From: Bacteroidota bacterium
GTDB taxonomy: Bacteria; Bacteroidota; Bacteroidia; Chitinophagales; LD1
Assembly: GCA_947479455.1 (NCBI GenBank)
Contig: CANJZE010000026.1
Span: forward strand, 1 to 49,579
Direction of reading: 5' to 3'
DNA: 49,579 nucleotides
Shown: piece by piece, positions 1 to 7,498 of the stretch
How positions within the stretch are numbered: the stretch's first letter is position 1
How the letters are laid out: each line of letters starts with the position of its first letter
Position numbers and translations under genes: made by a program
Notes under the pieces: generated by a model
What the model was told of the DNA's origin: nothing
What the model saw: the letters and a program-made list of their open reading frames with translations, nothing else
Database searches by the model: none

Positions 1-150
1 AATGCAAAACCTGTGGAGCCTATGTTTTTGAAAGGGCAATTAGGAAAGGGTTTTAAACTTTTCCCGTTGATGAATCTTCAAGTAGCAAAAGTTGTTGGAG
101 AATTGGTTGCTTTTCTGACTCGACCAAAAGACAAAGATGATAACTGGTAG
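1..150 (+). CDS. C-terminal 49 residues of an unknown protein (5' end outside window)
   Basis: An open frame runs from the first base to a TAG at 148-150, so only the 3' end is visible. The visible residues include LFPLMNLQVAKVVGELVAF, which looks like an amphipathic helix, and end in a charged tail (RPKDKDDNW). I recognise no family. The stop lies 20 bases before the ATG of the CHAT-like gene on the same strand, so the two may be co-transcribed. That position makes it a candidate partner or regulator of the peptidase-like protein, but this is inference from spacing only. Confidence 0.55.
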   Translation, partial: NAKPVEPMFLKGQLGKGFKLFPLMNLQVAKVVGELVAFLTRPKDKDDNW

Positions 151-170
151 AAATGGAGAAGCGTGATTAA

Positions 171-863
171 ATGCGCATAGGGAAAATTAATTTAAGAAGG
201 AAAAATATCTATAGGGATAGATTCATGCCAACAAAACCAAGTTTATTTATTATAGAAAGTTTTTCTTTTGAAGAAGAAAGACAAGGTCTGATAGAGGGTA
301 ATATACTATCCCAAATCCTAAATCTTTGTGGTGTGAATAGCGATTACTATTTCATTAGAACAGAAAAAGAACTAATAGAGGTCATCAAAATATTTAAAGC
401 GTCAACACATCGTTATTTGCACATTTCCTGCCATGGCAATGATGACTTGATAGGATTGGCACTAGAGAATTTAAGATTTACTAGATTTGGAGACATAGTT
501 GCGCCCTCGCTAAAAGGTCGAAGATTATTTCTGTCGGCTTGCAAAGCAGTAAATAGAAATTTGGCGAATCAAGTTTTGGGTGAGGGGTGTTTTTCAATAG
601 TAGGACCAAAAGGGAGCGTCAGGTTTTCTGATGCGGCAATAATGTGGGCATCATTTTACCATATGCTTTTTAGAAGTTTAGAAAAGGAAAACAAAACAGG
701 AATTAAACAGAGCGACATTGAACATTTATTGGGAGAGGTAGTAGATACTTTTGAGCACCCAATGAGATTTTATTACCCTAACCAAAACCATACACAGTTT
801 TATCGAAAGGAGTTTTTGCCGCTAAAAGAGCCTAAACGTTCTGAAGCATTCTCGTTTAGATGA
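171..863 (+). CDS. Small CHAT/caspase-like domain protein
   Basis: This 230-residue protein carries the two hallmark motifs of CHAT (caspase HetF-associated with TPRs) cysteine peptidases. YLHISCHG around residues 82-89 holds the predicted catalytic His88. RLFLSACKA around 118-126 holds the predicted catalytic Cys124. A downstream FSIVGPKGSVRFSDA segment resembles the strand and loop that follow the Cys in CHAT domains. There is no signal peptide, membrane segment or fused TPR, so the CHAT-like fold is nearly the whole protein, which is small for the family. A second ATG at 225 (MPTKPSLF) would remove a basic 18-residue leader and start directly on a predicted strand, so it may be the true start. 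CHAT proteins often act as triggered proteases, including in anti-phage systems. No sensor or substrate gene is visible here, so the role is unassigned. Confidence 0.7.
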   Translation: MRIGKINLRRKNIYRDRFMPTKPSLFIIESFSFEEERQGLIEGNILSQILNLCGVNSDYYFIRTEKELIEVIKIFKASTHRYLHISCHGNDDLIGLALENLRFTRFGDIVAPSLKGRRLFLSACKAVNRNLANQVLGEGCFSIVGPKGSVRFSDAAIMWASFYHMLFRSLEKENKTGIKQSDIEHLLGEVVDTFEHPMRFYYPNQNHTQFYRKEFLPLKEPKRSEAFSFR

Positions 864-1161
864 TTGAGTAATTGTATTCGGCTGTTTCGGGGTAGCGATT
901 GTAGTGGAAATCCTTTTTTGTGCGTAGATGTTTTTGCGAGGACAAAAAAGATTGGAACGCCCGCCTGAATGACGAAGTCGGGCAGGGAAAGAGCGGTGAT
1001 GAAATTTTTTCGAAGCCCCCTAACCCCCGAAGGGGGAACAGGAATGGAAAAATTTCAGCAACCCCATAAGATTGATAATTGATTATTGAATATTGAAAGG
1101 CAAAAACAAATAAGCGATTAAAGATTAACGATTGCAGATTGCAGAATTTTAAAAACTAAAA
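864..1161. other. Intergenic region with repeat debris before nuoM
   Basis: This gene-free stretch of 298 bases holds no convincing ORF or RNA gene. It contains a GC-rich palindromic element at 1012-1040. Closer to nuoM it holds AT-rich short direct repeats (gattattgaatattgaa near 1079, and gattaacgattgcagattgca near 1122-1142). Both repeat types recur elsewhere in the window. I see no good -33/-7 promoter pair for nuoM. Confidence 0.5.
1012..1040. repeat. GC-rich palindromic dispersed element
   Basis: The pattern is AGCCCCCTAACCCCC, then GAA, then GGGGGAAC. The C-rich and G-rich arms can pair around a short GAA loop. Variants of the same C-run / CGAA / G-run design occur at 9711-9757, 9859-9905 and 14468-14505, which marks a dispersed repeat family rather than a local accident. 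Confidence 0.6.
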
Positions 1162-2655
1162 ATGAATCTTTCATTACTCATAATTCTTCCGGTGCTGGCT
1201 TCGTGCGGAGTTTTGCTGGCGCGTGATGTAAAGCAGGTGCGGTGGATAGCGCTGGCGGGTGGAGTGGCGCAGCTTTTTCTTTGCGGGTTTTTGCTGATTG
1301 CATATACGCAGGAGCGCAGCGCAGGAAATACAACAGCGTTTTTGTTTGAGCAGCGCGCGGTGTGGTTTGCGGCTTTTAATATTCAGTACTTTGTGGGGGT
1401 TGACGGCATTTCGGTGGCGATGATTATGATGACGGCACTGGTGGTGGTGGCGGGTGTGCTGGTGAGCTGGAAGGTGGAGAAACTGACGAAGGAGTTTTTC
1501 TTTTTGCTGTTGTTTTTGAGCGCGGGGGCTTACGGGTTTTTTGTGTCGCTCGATTTGTTTATGCTGTTTTTCTTTCTGGAGCTGGCGGTGATTCCGAAGT
1601 TTTTGCTGATAGCCATTTGGGGCAGCGGGCGCAAGGAATATAGCGCGAACAAACTGGCGCTGATGCTGATGGGCGGCAGTGCGCTGGTGTTTGTGGGGTT
1701 GCTGGCGGTTTATTTTTACAGCGGCACTCCTACGTTTGATTTGGTGGCGCTTTCGAAAACGCATTTGCCGGTGGCGGTGCAGTCGAAATTTTTTCCGTTT
1801 TTGTTTTTGGGCTTCGGGGTGTTCGGGGCGTTGTTTCCGTTTCATACCTGGGTGCCTGACGGACACAGCAGCGCACCTACTGCGGCTTCTATGTTCTTAG
1901 CGGGTATTTCGATGAAGCTGGGCGGCTATGGTTGTCTGCGCGTGGCTACTTACCTGATGCCCGAAGGCGCGCATGAATATCAGTGGCTGATTATTTTGTT
2001 GAGCGCGATTGCGATTTTGTATGGCTCGTTTGCCACGCTGATGCAAAAGGATTTGAAATACATCAACGCGTATTCATCGGTGAGCCATTGCGGGTTTGTG
2101 TTGCTGGGCATAGGCATGTTGACGAAGACCGCCATCACCGGTGCGGTGATGCAGATGGTGAGTCACGGTTTAATGACGGCTCTTTTCTTCGCTGCCATAG
2201 GCATGTTGTATGAGCGCACGCACACGCGCATGGTGTCGCAGATGGGCGGGCTGCTGAAGCTTACTCCGTTTATAGGCACAGTGTTTTTTATTGCGGGTTT
2301 GTGTTCGCTGGGCTTGCCGGGCTTCAGCGGTTTTGCTGCGGAGATGACGGTGTTTATGGGCGCATGGCAGAATCCGGATATGTGGTATCGCGCAGCAACT
2401 ATTGCGGCTTGTGCTTCGATAGTTGTTACTGCGGTTTATATTTTGAGAGCGCTTGGAAAAGTAATGTGGGGACCGGTGGAAGTTGAAGGTGAATCTGTTG
2501 TGGCATTCGGTGATGCAGAGTGGAACGAAAAATTAGCCGCTGTTATTTTGATTGCCGGAATTGTGGTGATTGGTGTGGCTCCGTTTCTTCTTCAAAAATT
2601 ATTGAATCCTGCGGCTGAAGAAATAAGCAGGCAGATATTGAGGGCTGCGTTTTAG
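1162..2655 (+). CDS. nuoM: NADH-quinone oxidoreductase subunit M
   Basis: This is a 497-residue, highly hydrophobic antiporter-like subunit of respiratory complex I (proton-pumping membrane arm). Motifs include the TM5 glutamate (Glu140 in FFFLELAVIPK), FPFHTWVPDGHSSAPTAAS (226-243), the TM8 lysine (Lys252 in ISMKLGGYG), INAYSSVSHCGF and the late-TM glutamate (Glu394 in GFAAEMTVF). The TM7 lysine of E. coli NuoM (Lys234) aligns with Phe221 here by hand, so one canonical proton-path residue seems absent. nuoL and nuoN, the usual neighbours, are missing on both sides. The gene is visibly richer in G+C and in G-ending codons than the rest of the window. The stop overlaps the stop of the convergent sulfotransferase gene by four bases. 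Confidence 0.93.
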   Translation: MNLSLLIILPVLASCGVLLARDVKQVRWIALAGGVAQLFLCGFLLIAYTQERSAGNTTAFLFEQRAVWFAAFNIQYFVGVDGISVAMIMMTALVVVAGVLVSWKVEKLTKEFFFLLLFLSAGAYGFFVSLDLFMLFFFLELAVIPKFLLIAIWGSGRKEYSANKLALMLMGGSALVFVGLLAVYFYSGTPTFDLVALSKTHLPVAVQSKFFPFLFLGFGVFGALFPFHTWVPDGHSSAPTAASMFLAGISMKLGGYGCLRVATYLMPEGAHEYQWLIILLSAIAILYGSFATLMQKDLKYINAYSSVSHCGFVLLGIGMLTKTAITGAVMQMVSHGLMTALFFAAIGMLYERTHTRMVSQMGGLLKLTPFIGTVFFIAGLCSLGLPGFSGFAAEMTVFMGAWQNPDMWYRAATIAACASIVVTAVYILRALGKVMWGPVEVEGESVVAFGDAEWNEKLAAVILIAGIVVIGVAPFLLQKLLNPAAEEISRQILRAAF

Positions 2656-3356
2656 TCAACCGAACCATCACGGTTGTATTTGTATTTTTCAAACACTGTG
2701 CGTTCCGAATCATAAACACGGTTTTTTAATTCTTCGCTCCAAATTGGTTTTGGTGTTTTGCTCTCATTAGCTCTTGGGGTTTTTTCAAAAATATTTTTGT
2801 CGTAGCTGATTTTAAGCATGTCGAAAATCTTTTTGATGTCTTCCTCTAAGGTTTCTTGTCTGCCTACATAGTTGATGTGTAACGGGTCGGCATATTGTTC
2901 GTAAAGTTTTGTGAGGAAACCGGGTTCAGCATTCAATACATTCTGCATAAAAATATTGAAATCTGCATTGGCATAAGGAAGCAGGATATTGACGGGGTTC
3001 CATGGGTCAACATAAATTCCGAATTTATTTTTGGAACGAAGTGTGGTTAAATCATTCCATTTAATGTCTTGCATAAAACGCCAGTAAGACTCATACCAAC
3101 CGTAAGGATTGCGCACAAAGCAAAACTTGAAACATTGCTTTATATGTGAGTCAATATTTTTTCTCAATAAAAAACTTGAACGCACGGCATTGGCTGGATA
3201 ATGTTTAAACGAATGAAGCGTGCGTTCCATATCGGCATGCTCATAGCCAAAATCGAAAACTCGAAGGTCGAAGGCAACAATTATTTTTCGAAAAAAAGTG
3301 CCACCTGTTTTGGGCACATGCAAAAACACCGCGTTGTTTTTAAATAAGGTGGACAT
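2652..3356 (-). CDS. Sulfotransferase-family protein
   Basis: This 234-residue protein has the PAPS-binding signature of sulfotransferases. FLHVPKTGGTFFRKI near residues 11-25 is the 5'-phosphosulfate-binding loop (Lys16, Thr17, Gly18-19, Thr20). FVRNPYGWYESYWRF around 80-94 is the 3'-phosphate-binding motif (Arg82, Ser90). The N-terminal Lys/Thr/Gly loop has the form seen in the sulfotransferase family that modifies carbohydrates or lipids. The substrate cannot be told from sequence. An in-frame upstream start at 3404 exists, but the ATG at 3356 puts the P-loop-like motif at the usual distance from the N-terminus. It is convergent with nuoM and divergent from the DUF4175 gene. No PAPS synthesis genes are in the window. 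Confidence 0.75.
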   Translation of the reverse strand: MSTLFKNNAVFLHVPKTGGTFFRKIIVAFDLRVFDFGYEHADMERTLHSFKHYPANAVRSSFLLRKNIDSHIKQCFKFCFVRNPYGWYESYWRFMQDIKWNDLTTLRSKNKFGIYVDPWNPVNILLPYANADFNIFMQNVLNAEPGFLTKLYEQYADPLHINYVGRQETLEEDIKKIFDMLKISYDKNIFEKTPRANESKTPKPIWSEELKNRVYDSERTVFEKYKYNRDGSVD

Positions 3357-3466
3357 AAAATGAAAGTAGAAATTATGCCGAAGGAAGGAAAAGACAGGAT
3401 GCAAAAGCTGTTTCTAACTTCTTTCATAAAAATTGTTTGTGCAAGTGCAAATCCCGTGTATCGTTC

Positions 3467-3474
3467 TATCTTCG
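3467..3474 (+). promoter_or_regulatory. Candidate -7 box (TATCTTCG) for the DUF4175 gene
   Basis: TATCTTCG differs by one base from the Bacteroidota -7 consensus TAnnTTTG and lies 26 bases before the ATG at 3501. No -33 TTTG sits at the expected 19-base spacing, so the support is moderate. The same TATCTTnG form recurs before pepA, the Omp85 gene and lysA. Confidence 0.4.
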
Positions 3475-3500
3475 TCAGGTAAAATTTGAATCCATTTTTC

Positions 3501-6500
3501 ATGACCAATTCAGCATCATATAATTCGCTTCTCGAAAGGTTAGATAAGTTCATTCGCAAGTATTACACGAATCAACTTATACGCGGAGCCATTTTTTCTG
3601 CCGTGTATGTGCTGGCGTTTTTCCTTGCCATCAATTTGCTTGAATACTTTTTCTATCTGCCTTCTGCGCTTCGCAAAATTTTATTCTTCGGTTTTATCCT
3701 TTCATCAGCTGCTTTTACTGCTAATTTTTTTCTGGTGCCACTGCTTCATTATTACCGTTTAGGCAAAATTATTTCTTACGAACAGGCAGCGCAGATTATA
3801 GGAACGCACTTTGGTGAGATAAAAGATAAACTGATTAATATTCTGCAATTGCATAACGATGCGGCAAATACTGAATCACAATTATTGCTCGCAGCAATTG
3901 ACCAAAAAGCTGTTGCGCTCAAACCAATTGACTTTTCGTTTGCCGTTGATTTGTCGAAGAACAAGAAATATCTGCGGTATCTCGCGCCACCTGTTTTGCT
4001 GTTTCTGTTTATCATCATAGCTGCACCTAACGTGATTAAGGAGGGAACGAAGCGTTTGTATCACAGCGATACCTTTTATGAAAAAGATGCTCCGTTTCAA
4101 TTTGTAATTCAGAATAAAAACCTGAAAGCATTGCAGTTTGAAAATTTCATGCTCGAAGTAAAAATGGAAGGCGATGTTCTACCGAATGAAGTTCAGTTGA
4201 AAGATGCGCAAACACAAAATGTAGTTTCACTGAAAAAGAAAGGCAATAATCTTTTCAGCTATGAATTTATCAATCTTCAAAAATCAACAACGTTTCAATT
4301 GAGTGCGAATGGATTTCGTTCGAAGGAGTATACGATTGATGTGGTGGCAAAACCTTTGATTGCCAATTTTGAAGTGACTTGTAATTATCCGCCATACACA
4401 GGTAAGCACAATGAGGTTTTGAAAAATATGGGTGACTTGGTCATTCCGGCCGGCACCAAACTTTCGTGGAGATTCAACACGCAAAATGTAGATGCCATCA
4501 ATTTTACTATTGGCGATTCAGCTTACCATGTGAAGCGTAGCGGAGAATCGGAATTCTTTTTCAGCAAAACATTTTTGCAAAGCGCGCAATACACACTCAA
4601 GGTTTCTAACACAAATGTTCCTGATGCTGACAGCGTTTCTTATTCACTGAACGTAACACCTGATTTATATCCGGTGATTGCGATTAAGGAGAAAAACGAT
4701 TCTGCCACACAAAAATATTTTTACTACTTGGGTGATATTTCAGATGATTACGGTCTTCGCAATCTCACTTTCAACTATCAACTTGTGCGTTCCGATTCTT
4801 CGGCAGCAATTGTAAAGAGCATCAACGTTCCGTTTACTGCGGGTGCTTCTTCGCACTTTACATACTATTGGCAACTTTCAGATTTTACGATTAAACCCGG
4901 TGATAAAATCACTTACTATTTTGAAGTGTGGGATAATGACGGAATTCACGGAAGCAAATCAACCAAGAGTGAGTTGATGAGTTTTGCTATGCCTTCGCTT
5001 AGTGAGTTGAACAAGGAACTATCAAGAGACAATAAGGATTTAAAAGACGAATTAAAAAACGCTATGAAGGATGCAAAGGCATTGCAGGATGAATTGAAAG
5101 CGATGAAGGATAAGTTGATGGAAAAACAAAACCTGACTTGGGAAGACAAGAAAAAATTGCAGGAGAATTTGGAAAAGCAAAAAGAACTGGCTTCGCAAAT
5201 TGAAAAGATTAAAGACAAACTGAATCAGAATTTTGATAAGCAGGATGAGTTTAAAGAAGTGAGTGAGGAGATTAGAGAGAAACAAAAAAATTTACAGGAG
5301 TTAGCCGAAAAAGTTTTGGATGAAGAAACGAAGAAGTTGCTTGAGAAAATGGAGAAGATGCTCGAAGAGTTGCAGAAGAAAGATGCCATTGACAAAATGG
5401 AAGACATGAAGAGCGGCAATGAAAAAATGGAAAAGGAATTAGACCGTATGCTCGAACTCTTTAAGAAGATGGAGTTCGGCCAGAAGATGGATGAGACAGC
5501 TAAGAAGTTAGAAAAGATGGCAGAGAAGCAAGAGGGACTTTCAAAGAAGACAGAAGAAAATACGGACAGTAAAACTGGCGCACCGAAAGATGAAAAGCTT
5601 CAGGAAGAATTGAAAAAGGAACAGGATAAGTTGAATGCCGACATGAAGGATGCGAAGAAAGACATCGAGGATCTGAAAAAGCTGAATCAGGAAACCAAGA
5701 GTGAGCAAGACTTCAAAGAAGTTGAAAAGAACTTAGATGCTGCCGATAAGCAACAAGACGATGCGAAGGAGCAGATGGACCAAAAGCAAAACTCTTCAGC
5801 TTCAAAAAATCAGAAGAGTGCTGCGAACAATATGAAAGACGCAGCGCAGAAATTGGGCAAGATGAAAAGTGCGATGGAAGAGGAAGAAGCGGCAGAAGAT
5901 ATGCAGGCAGTTCGTCAGTTGCTGGAGAATATTGTGAAGCTCTCGTTTGATGAAGAGAAATTGATGAACGATGTGAAAGCCACGAACATCAATAATCCGA
6001 AGTATGTGGACCTAATGAAAGAGCAACAGCGCATTCGCGAGAATTCGAAAATGGTGGAAGACAGTTTGTATGCCGTTGCAAAAAGACAGGAGAGCATTAA
6101 GAGTTTTATTACGAAAGAAATTTCGAACGTCAATAAATATTTGGGAAGAAGTATTGACGATATGGAAGACCGCAATGTGATTATGGCAATGGCAAATCAG
6201 CAATTTGTAATGACGGGTTATAACAACCTTGCGCTTATGCTGAGTGAAGCGTTGCAACAAATGCAGCAGAAAGAAAGTGAGAAAGAACAGCAACAACAAA
6301 GCGGCTCACCAAAAATGTGTATGAAGTGTAAGAAGCCGGGAAACGGTTTGCCTAAGCTTGGGAAAATGCAAAAGCAGTTGAAAGACAAAATGGACAAGAT
6401 GGGAGAGATGATGAAAAAACCTGGTGAAAAAGGAGAAAAGCCATCGAAGGGTCAGCAAGGCAGTATGAGCAAAGAGTTTGCAGAGATGGCGCAAATGCAA

Positions 6501-6902
6501 TCACAAATACGAAGAGAGTTAGAGCGCATCAATCAACAGGAAAACAAGGACGGGAAAAATCCGCTTGGCAATTTGGACGATGCAATTAAACAGATGGAGC
6601 AGAACGAAAAAGATTTGGTGAACAAGCAACTCACCAGCGAAATGCAGAGACGGCAACAGGATATTATGAACAAATTGCTTGAAGCTGAAAATGCACAACG
6701 CCAGCGCGAGAAGCAACAGGAAAGAGAAAGCAATACTGCCATAGAATTACCGCGCAAACTTCCGCCATCGCTGGAAGAATATCTCAAAGCAAAACAAACC
6801 GAAGTTGATTTGTATAAAACGGTTCCGCCTTCTTTAAAGCCGTATTACAAAACACTTGCTGAAAAATATTTCAGAAATATTACGGTGAGTCCGCAACAGT
6901 AA
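3501..6902 (+). CDS. DUF4175 family large membrane-anchored coiled-coil protein
   Basis: This protein of 1133 residues is specific to Bacteroidota. Two close membrane segments lie near the N-terminus (about 27-50 and 55-80) and a third around 155-175. They are followed by a beta-rich, presumably periplasmic region with Ig-like character. About 500 residues of Lys/Glu/Gln-rich coiled coil (KELKAMKDKL-like heptads) come next, and then a C-terminal region with a CMKC motif (Cys940, Cys943). The end, PPSLKPYYKTLAEKYFRNI, is a compact conserved-looking block. I chose the ATG at 3501; the frame also opens at a TTG at 3486. The function is unknown. The architecture suggests a structural scaffold tethered to the inner membrane, which is inference. 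Confidence 0.85.
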   Translation: MTNSASYNSLLERLDKFIRKYYTNQLIRGAIFSAVYVLAFFLAINLLEYFFYLPSALRKILFFGFILSSAAFTANFFLVPLLHYYRLGKIISYEQAAQIIGTHFGEIKDKLINILQLHNDAANTESQLLLAAIDQKAVALKPIDFSFAVDLSKNKKYLRYLAPPVLLFLFIIIAAPNVIKEGTKRLYHSDTFYEKDAPFQFVIQNKNLKALQFENFMLEVKMEGDVLPNEVQLKDAQTQNVVSLKKKGNNLFSYEFINLQKSTTFQLSANGFRSKEYTIDVVAKPLIANFEVTCNYPPYTGKHNEVLKNMGDLVIPAGTKLSWRFNTQNVDAINFTIGDSAYHVKRSGESEFFFSKTFLQSAQYTLKVSNTNVPDADSVSYSLNVTPDLYPVIAIKEKNDSATQKYFYYLGDISDDYGLRNLTFNYQLVRSDSSAAIVKSINVPFTAGASSHFTYYWQLSDFTIKPGDKITYYFEVWDNDGIHGSKSTKSELMSFAMPSLSELNKELSRDNKDLKDELKNAMKDAKALQDELKAMKDKLMEKQNLTWEDKKKLQENLEKQKELASQIEKIKDKLNQNFDKQDEFKEVSEEIREKQKNLQELAEKVLDEETKKLLEKMEKMLEELQKKDAIDKMEDMKSGNEKMEKELDRMLELFKKMEFGQKMDETAKKLEKMAEKQEGLSKKTEENTDSKTGAPKDEKLQEELKKEQDKLNADMKDAKKDIEDLKKLNQETKSEQDFKEVEKNLDAADKQQDDAKEQMDQKQNSSASKNQKSAANNMKDAAQKLGKMKSAMEEEEAAEDMQAVRQLLENIVKLSFDEEKLMNDVKATNINNPKYVDLMKEQQRIRENSKMVEDSLYAVAKRQESIKSFITKEISNVNKYLGRSIDDMEDRNVIMAMANQQFVMTGYNNLALMLSEALQQMQQKESEKEQQQQSGSPKMCMKCKKPGNGLPKLGKMQKQLKDKMDKMGEMMKKPGEKGEKPSKGQQGSMSKEFAEMAQMQSQIRRELERINQQENKDGKNPLGNLDDAIKQMEQNEKDLVNKQLTSEMQRRQQDIMNKLLEAENAQRQREKQQERESNTAIELPRKLPPSLEEYLKAKQTEVDLYKTVPPSLKPYYKTLAEKYFRNITVSPQQ

Positions 6903-6917
6903 ATTCAACAAGGAATT

Positions 6918-7205
6918 TTATTTCAGTTTAGCTCCGTGCACAAAATAACAGATGACCACTTGCTGTTTTTCTACTTTATAAGCAACCACATATTTGCCCT
7001 CAAATACTACACATCGGTAATTGAATTTCGCCCAACTTTTTTTCTTGCAAAGTTGATGCAGGGGTTTTAGACGGTCTAAGTCTTTAAAGAAAGATAGAAT
7101 TCTATCGAGGTATTTTACCGAAGTGATAGGGTAGCCCTGTTCTTCTATATGTTCAATAGTATGAGCAATTGAATTCTCAGCTCGCTTTTTTATAACTACG
7201 CTCAT
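6918..7205 (-). CDS. ParE/RelE-superfamily toxin
   Basis: This 95-residue protein has the ParE/RelE profile: an N-terminal helical pair (KKRAENSIAHTIEHIEEQGYP), then a beta-sheet half ending RCVVFEGKYVVAYKVEKQQVVICYFVHGAK. It overlaps the upstream antitoxin gene by 29 bases in another frame, which is strong evidence for translational coupling. The family acts on gyrase (ParE) or on ribosome-bound mRNA (RelE), and I cannot tell which applies here. A 14-base perfect palindrome (TACTCGCGCGAGTA, 7219-7232) ends 13 bases before the start codon and could form a hairpin over its ribosome-binding region. Confidence 0.8.
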   Translation of the reverse strand: MSVVIKKRAENSIAHTIEHIEEQGYPITSVKYLDRILSFFKDLDRLKPLHQLCKKKSWAKFNYRCVVFEGKYVVAYKVEKQQVVICYFVHGAKLK

Positions 7206-7467
7206 GGCTGCGTTTTTTTACTCGCGCGAGTATGTTTTTTCTTGCTTCTTCTACAGTAACTGTTTCATCGGCTTCTATCTCCTTAGCTAACTGCTCAAGT
7301 TCATCATCCGTTAAAGGAGCGCCAATACCTAATGCATTGTTGCGGTCAAACAAATCTTGCGAGTAATTTTGAACGGCTTTAGCATCTTCTTTAGCCGCCT
7401 GATTCAAAAGTTCAATGACTCTTTTTCCGGTTTTTGTTTTTTCGTTGATGATGTAGTGCTTTGCCAT
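7177..7467 (-). CDS. Antitoxin partner of the ParE/RelE-type toxin
   Basis: This 96-residue hydrophilic protein precedes and overlaps the toxin gene. The N-terminus (MAKHYIINEKTKTGKRVIELL) is followed by an acidic helical region (PLTDDELEQLAKEIEADETVTVEEARKN within about residues 50-80) and a basic tail. This layout fits antitoxins that wrap a ParE/RelE toxin, although I do not recognise a named DNA-binding fold. A -7 box begins 12 bases before the ATG (last base five before it), and a palindrome overlaps both, so autoregulation is likely. The gene starts 31 bases after the stop of the GT-C/TPR gene. Confidence 0.75.
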   Translation of the reverse strand: MAKHYIINEKTKTGKRVIELLNQAAKEDAKAVQNYSQDLFDRNNALGIGAPLTDDELEQLAKEIEADETVTVEEARKNILARVKKRSHERSYKKAS

Positions 7468-7480
7468 ACTTCAAAAGTAT
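7466..7480 (-). promoter_or_regulatory. -7 box and palindromic operator overlapping the antitoxin start
   Basis: On the minus strand the sequence reads TACTTTTG (7479-7472, an exact TAnnTTTG box), then AAGT, then ATG. The box sits inside a perfect inverted repeat, ATACTT-TTG-AAGTAT (7466-7480), whose second arm runs into the start codon. A repressor bound here would block both promoter and start. Transcription would begin at or next to the ATG, so the mRNA is probably leaderless. Confidence 0.6.
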
Positions 7481-7498
7481 AAAAGTTTTGGTTTTGGT

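Noticed and set aside
1174-1866. Long open frame (230 codons) antisense to nuoM
   Set aside because: Its product is a low-complexity Arg/His/Gln/Lys mixture that mirrors hydrophobic nuoM codons in a G-rich gene. It shows no domain and no separate promoter.
3486-3500. TTG start for the DUF4175 gene
   Set aside because: An ATG five codons later gives a natural N-terminus, and the upstream codons add nothing conserved.
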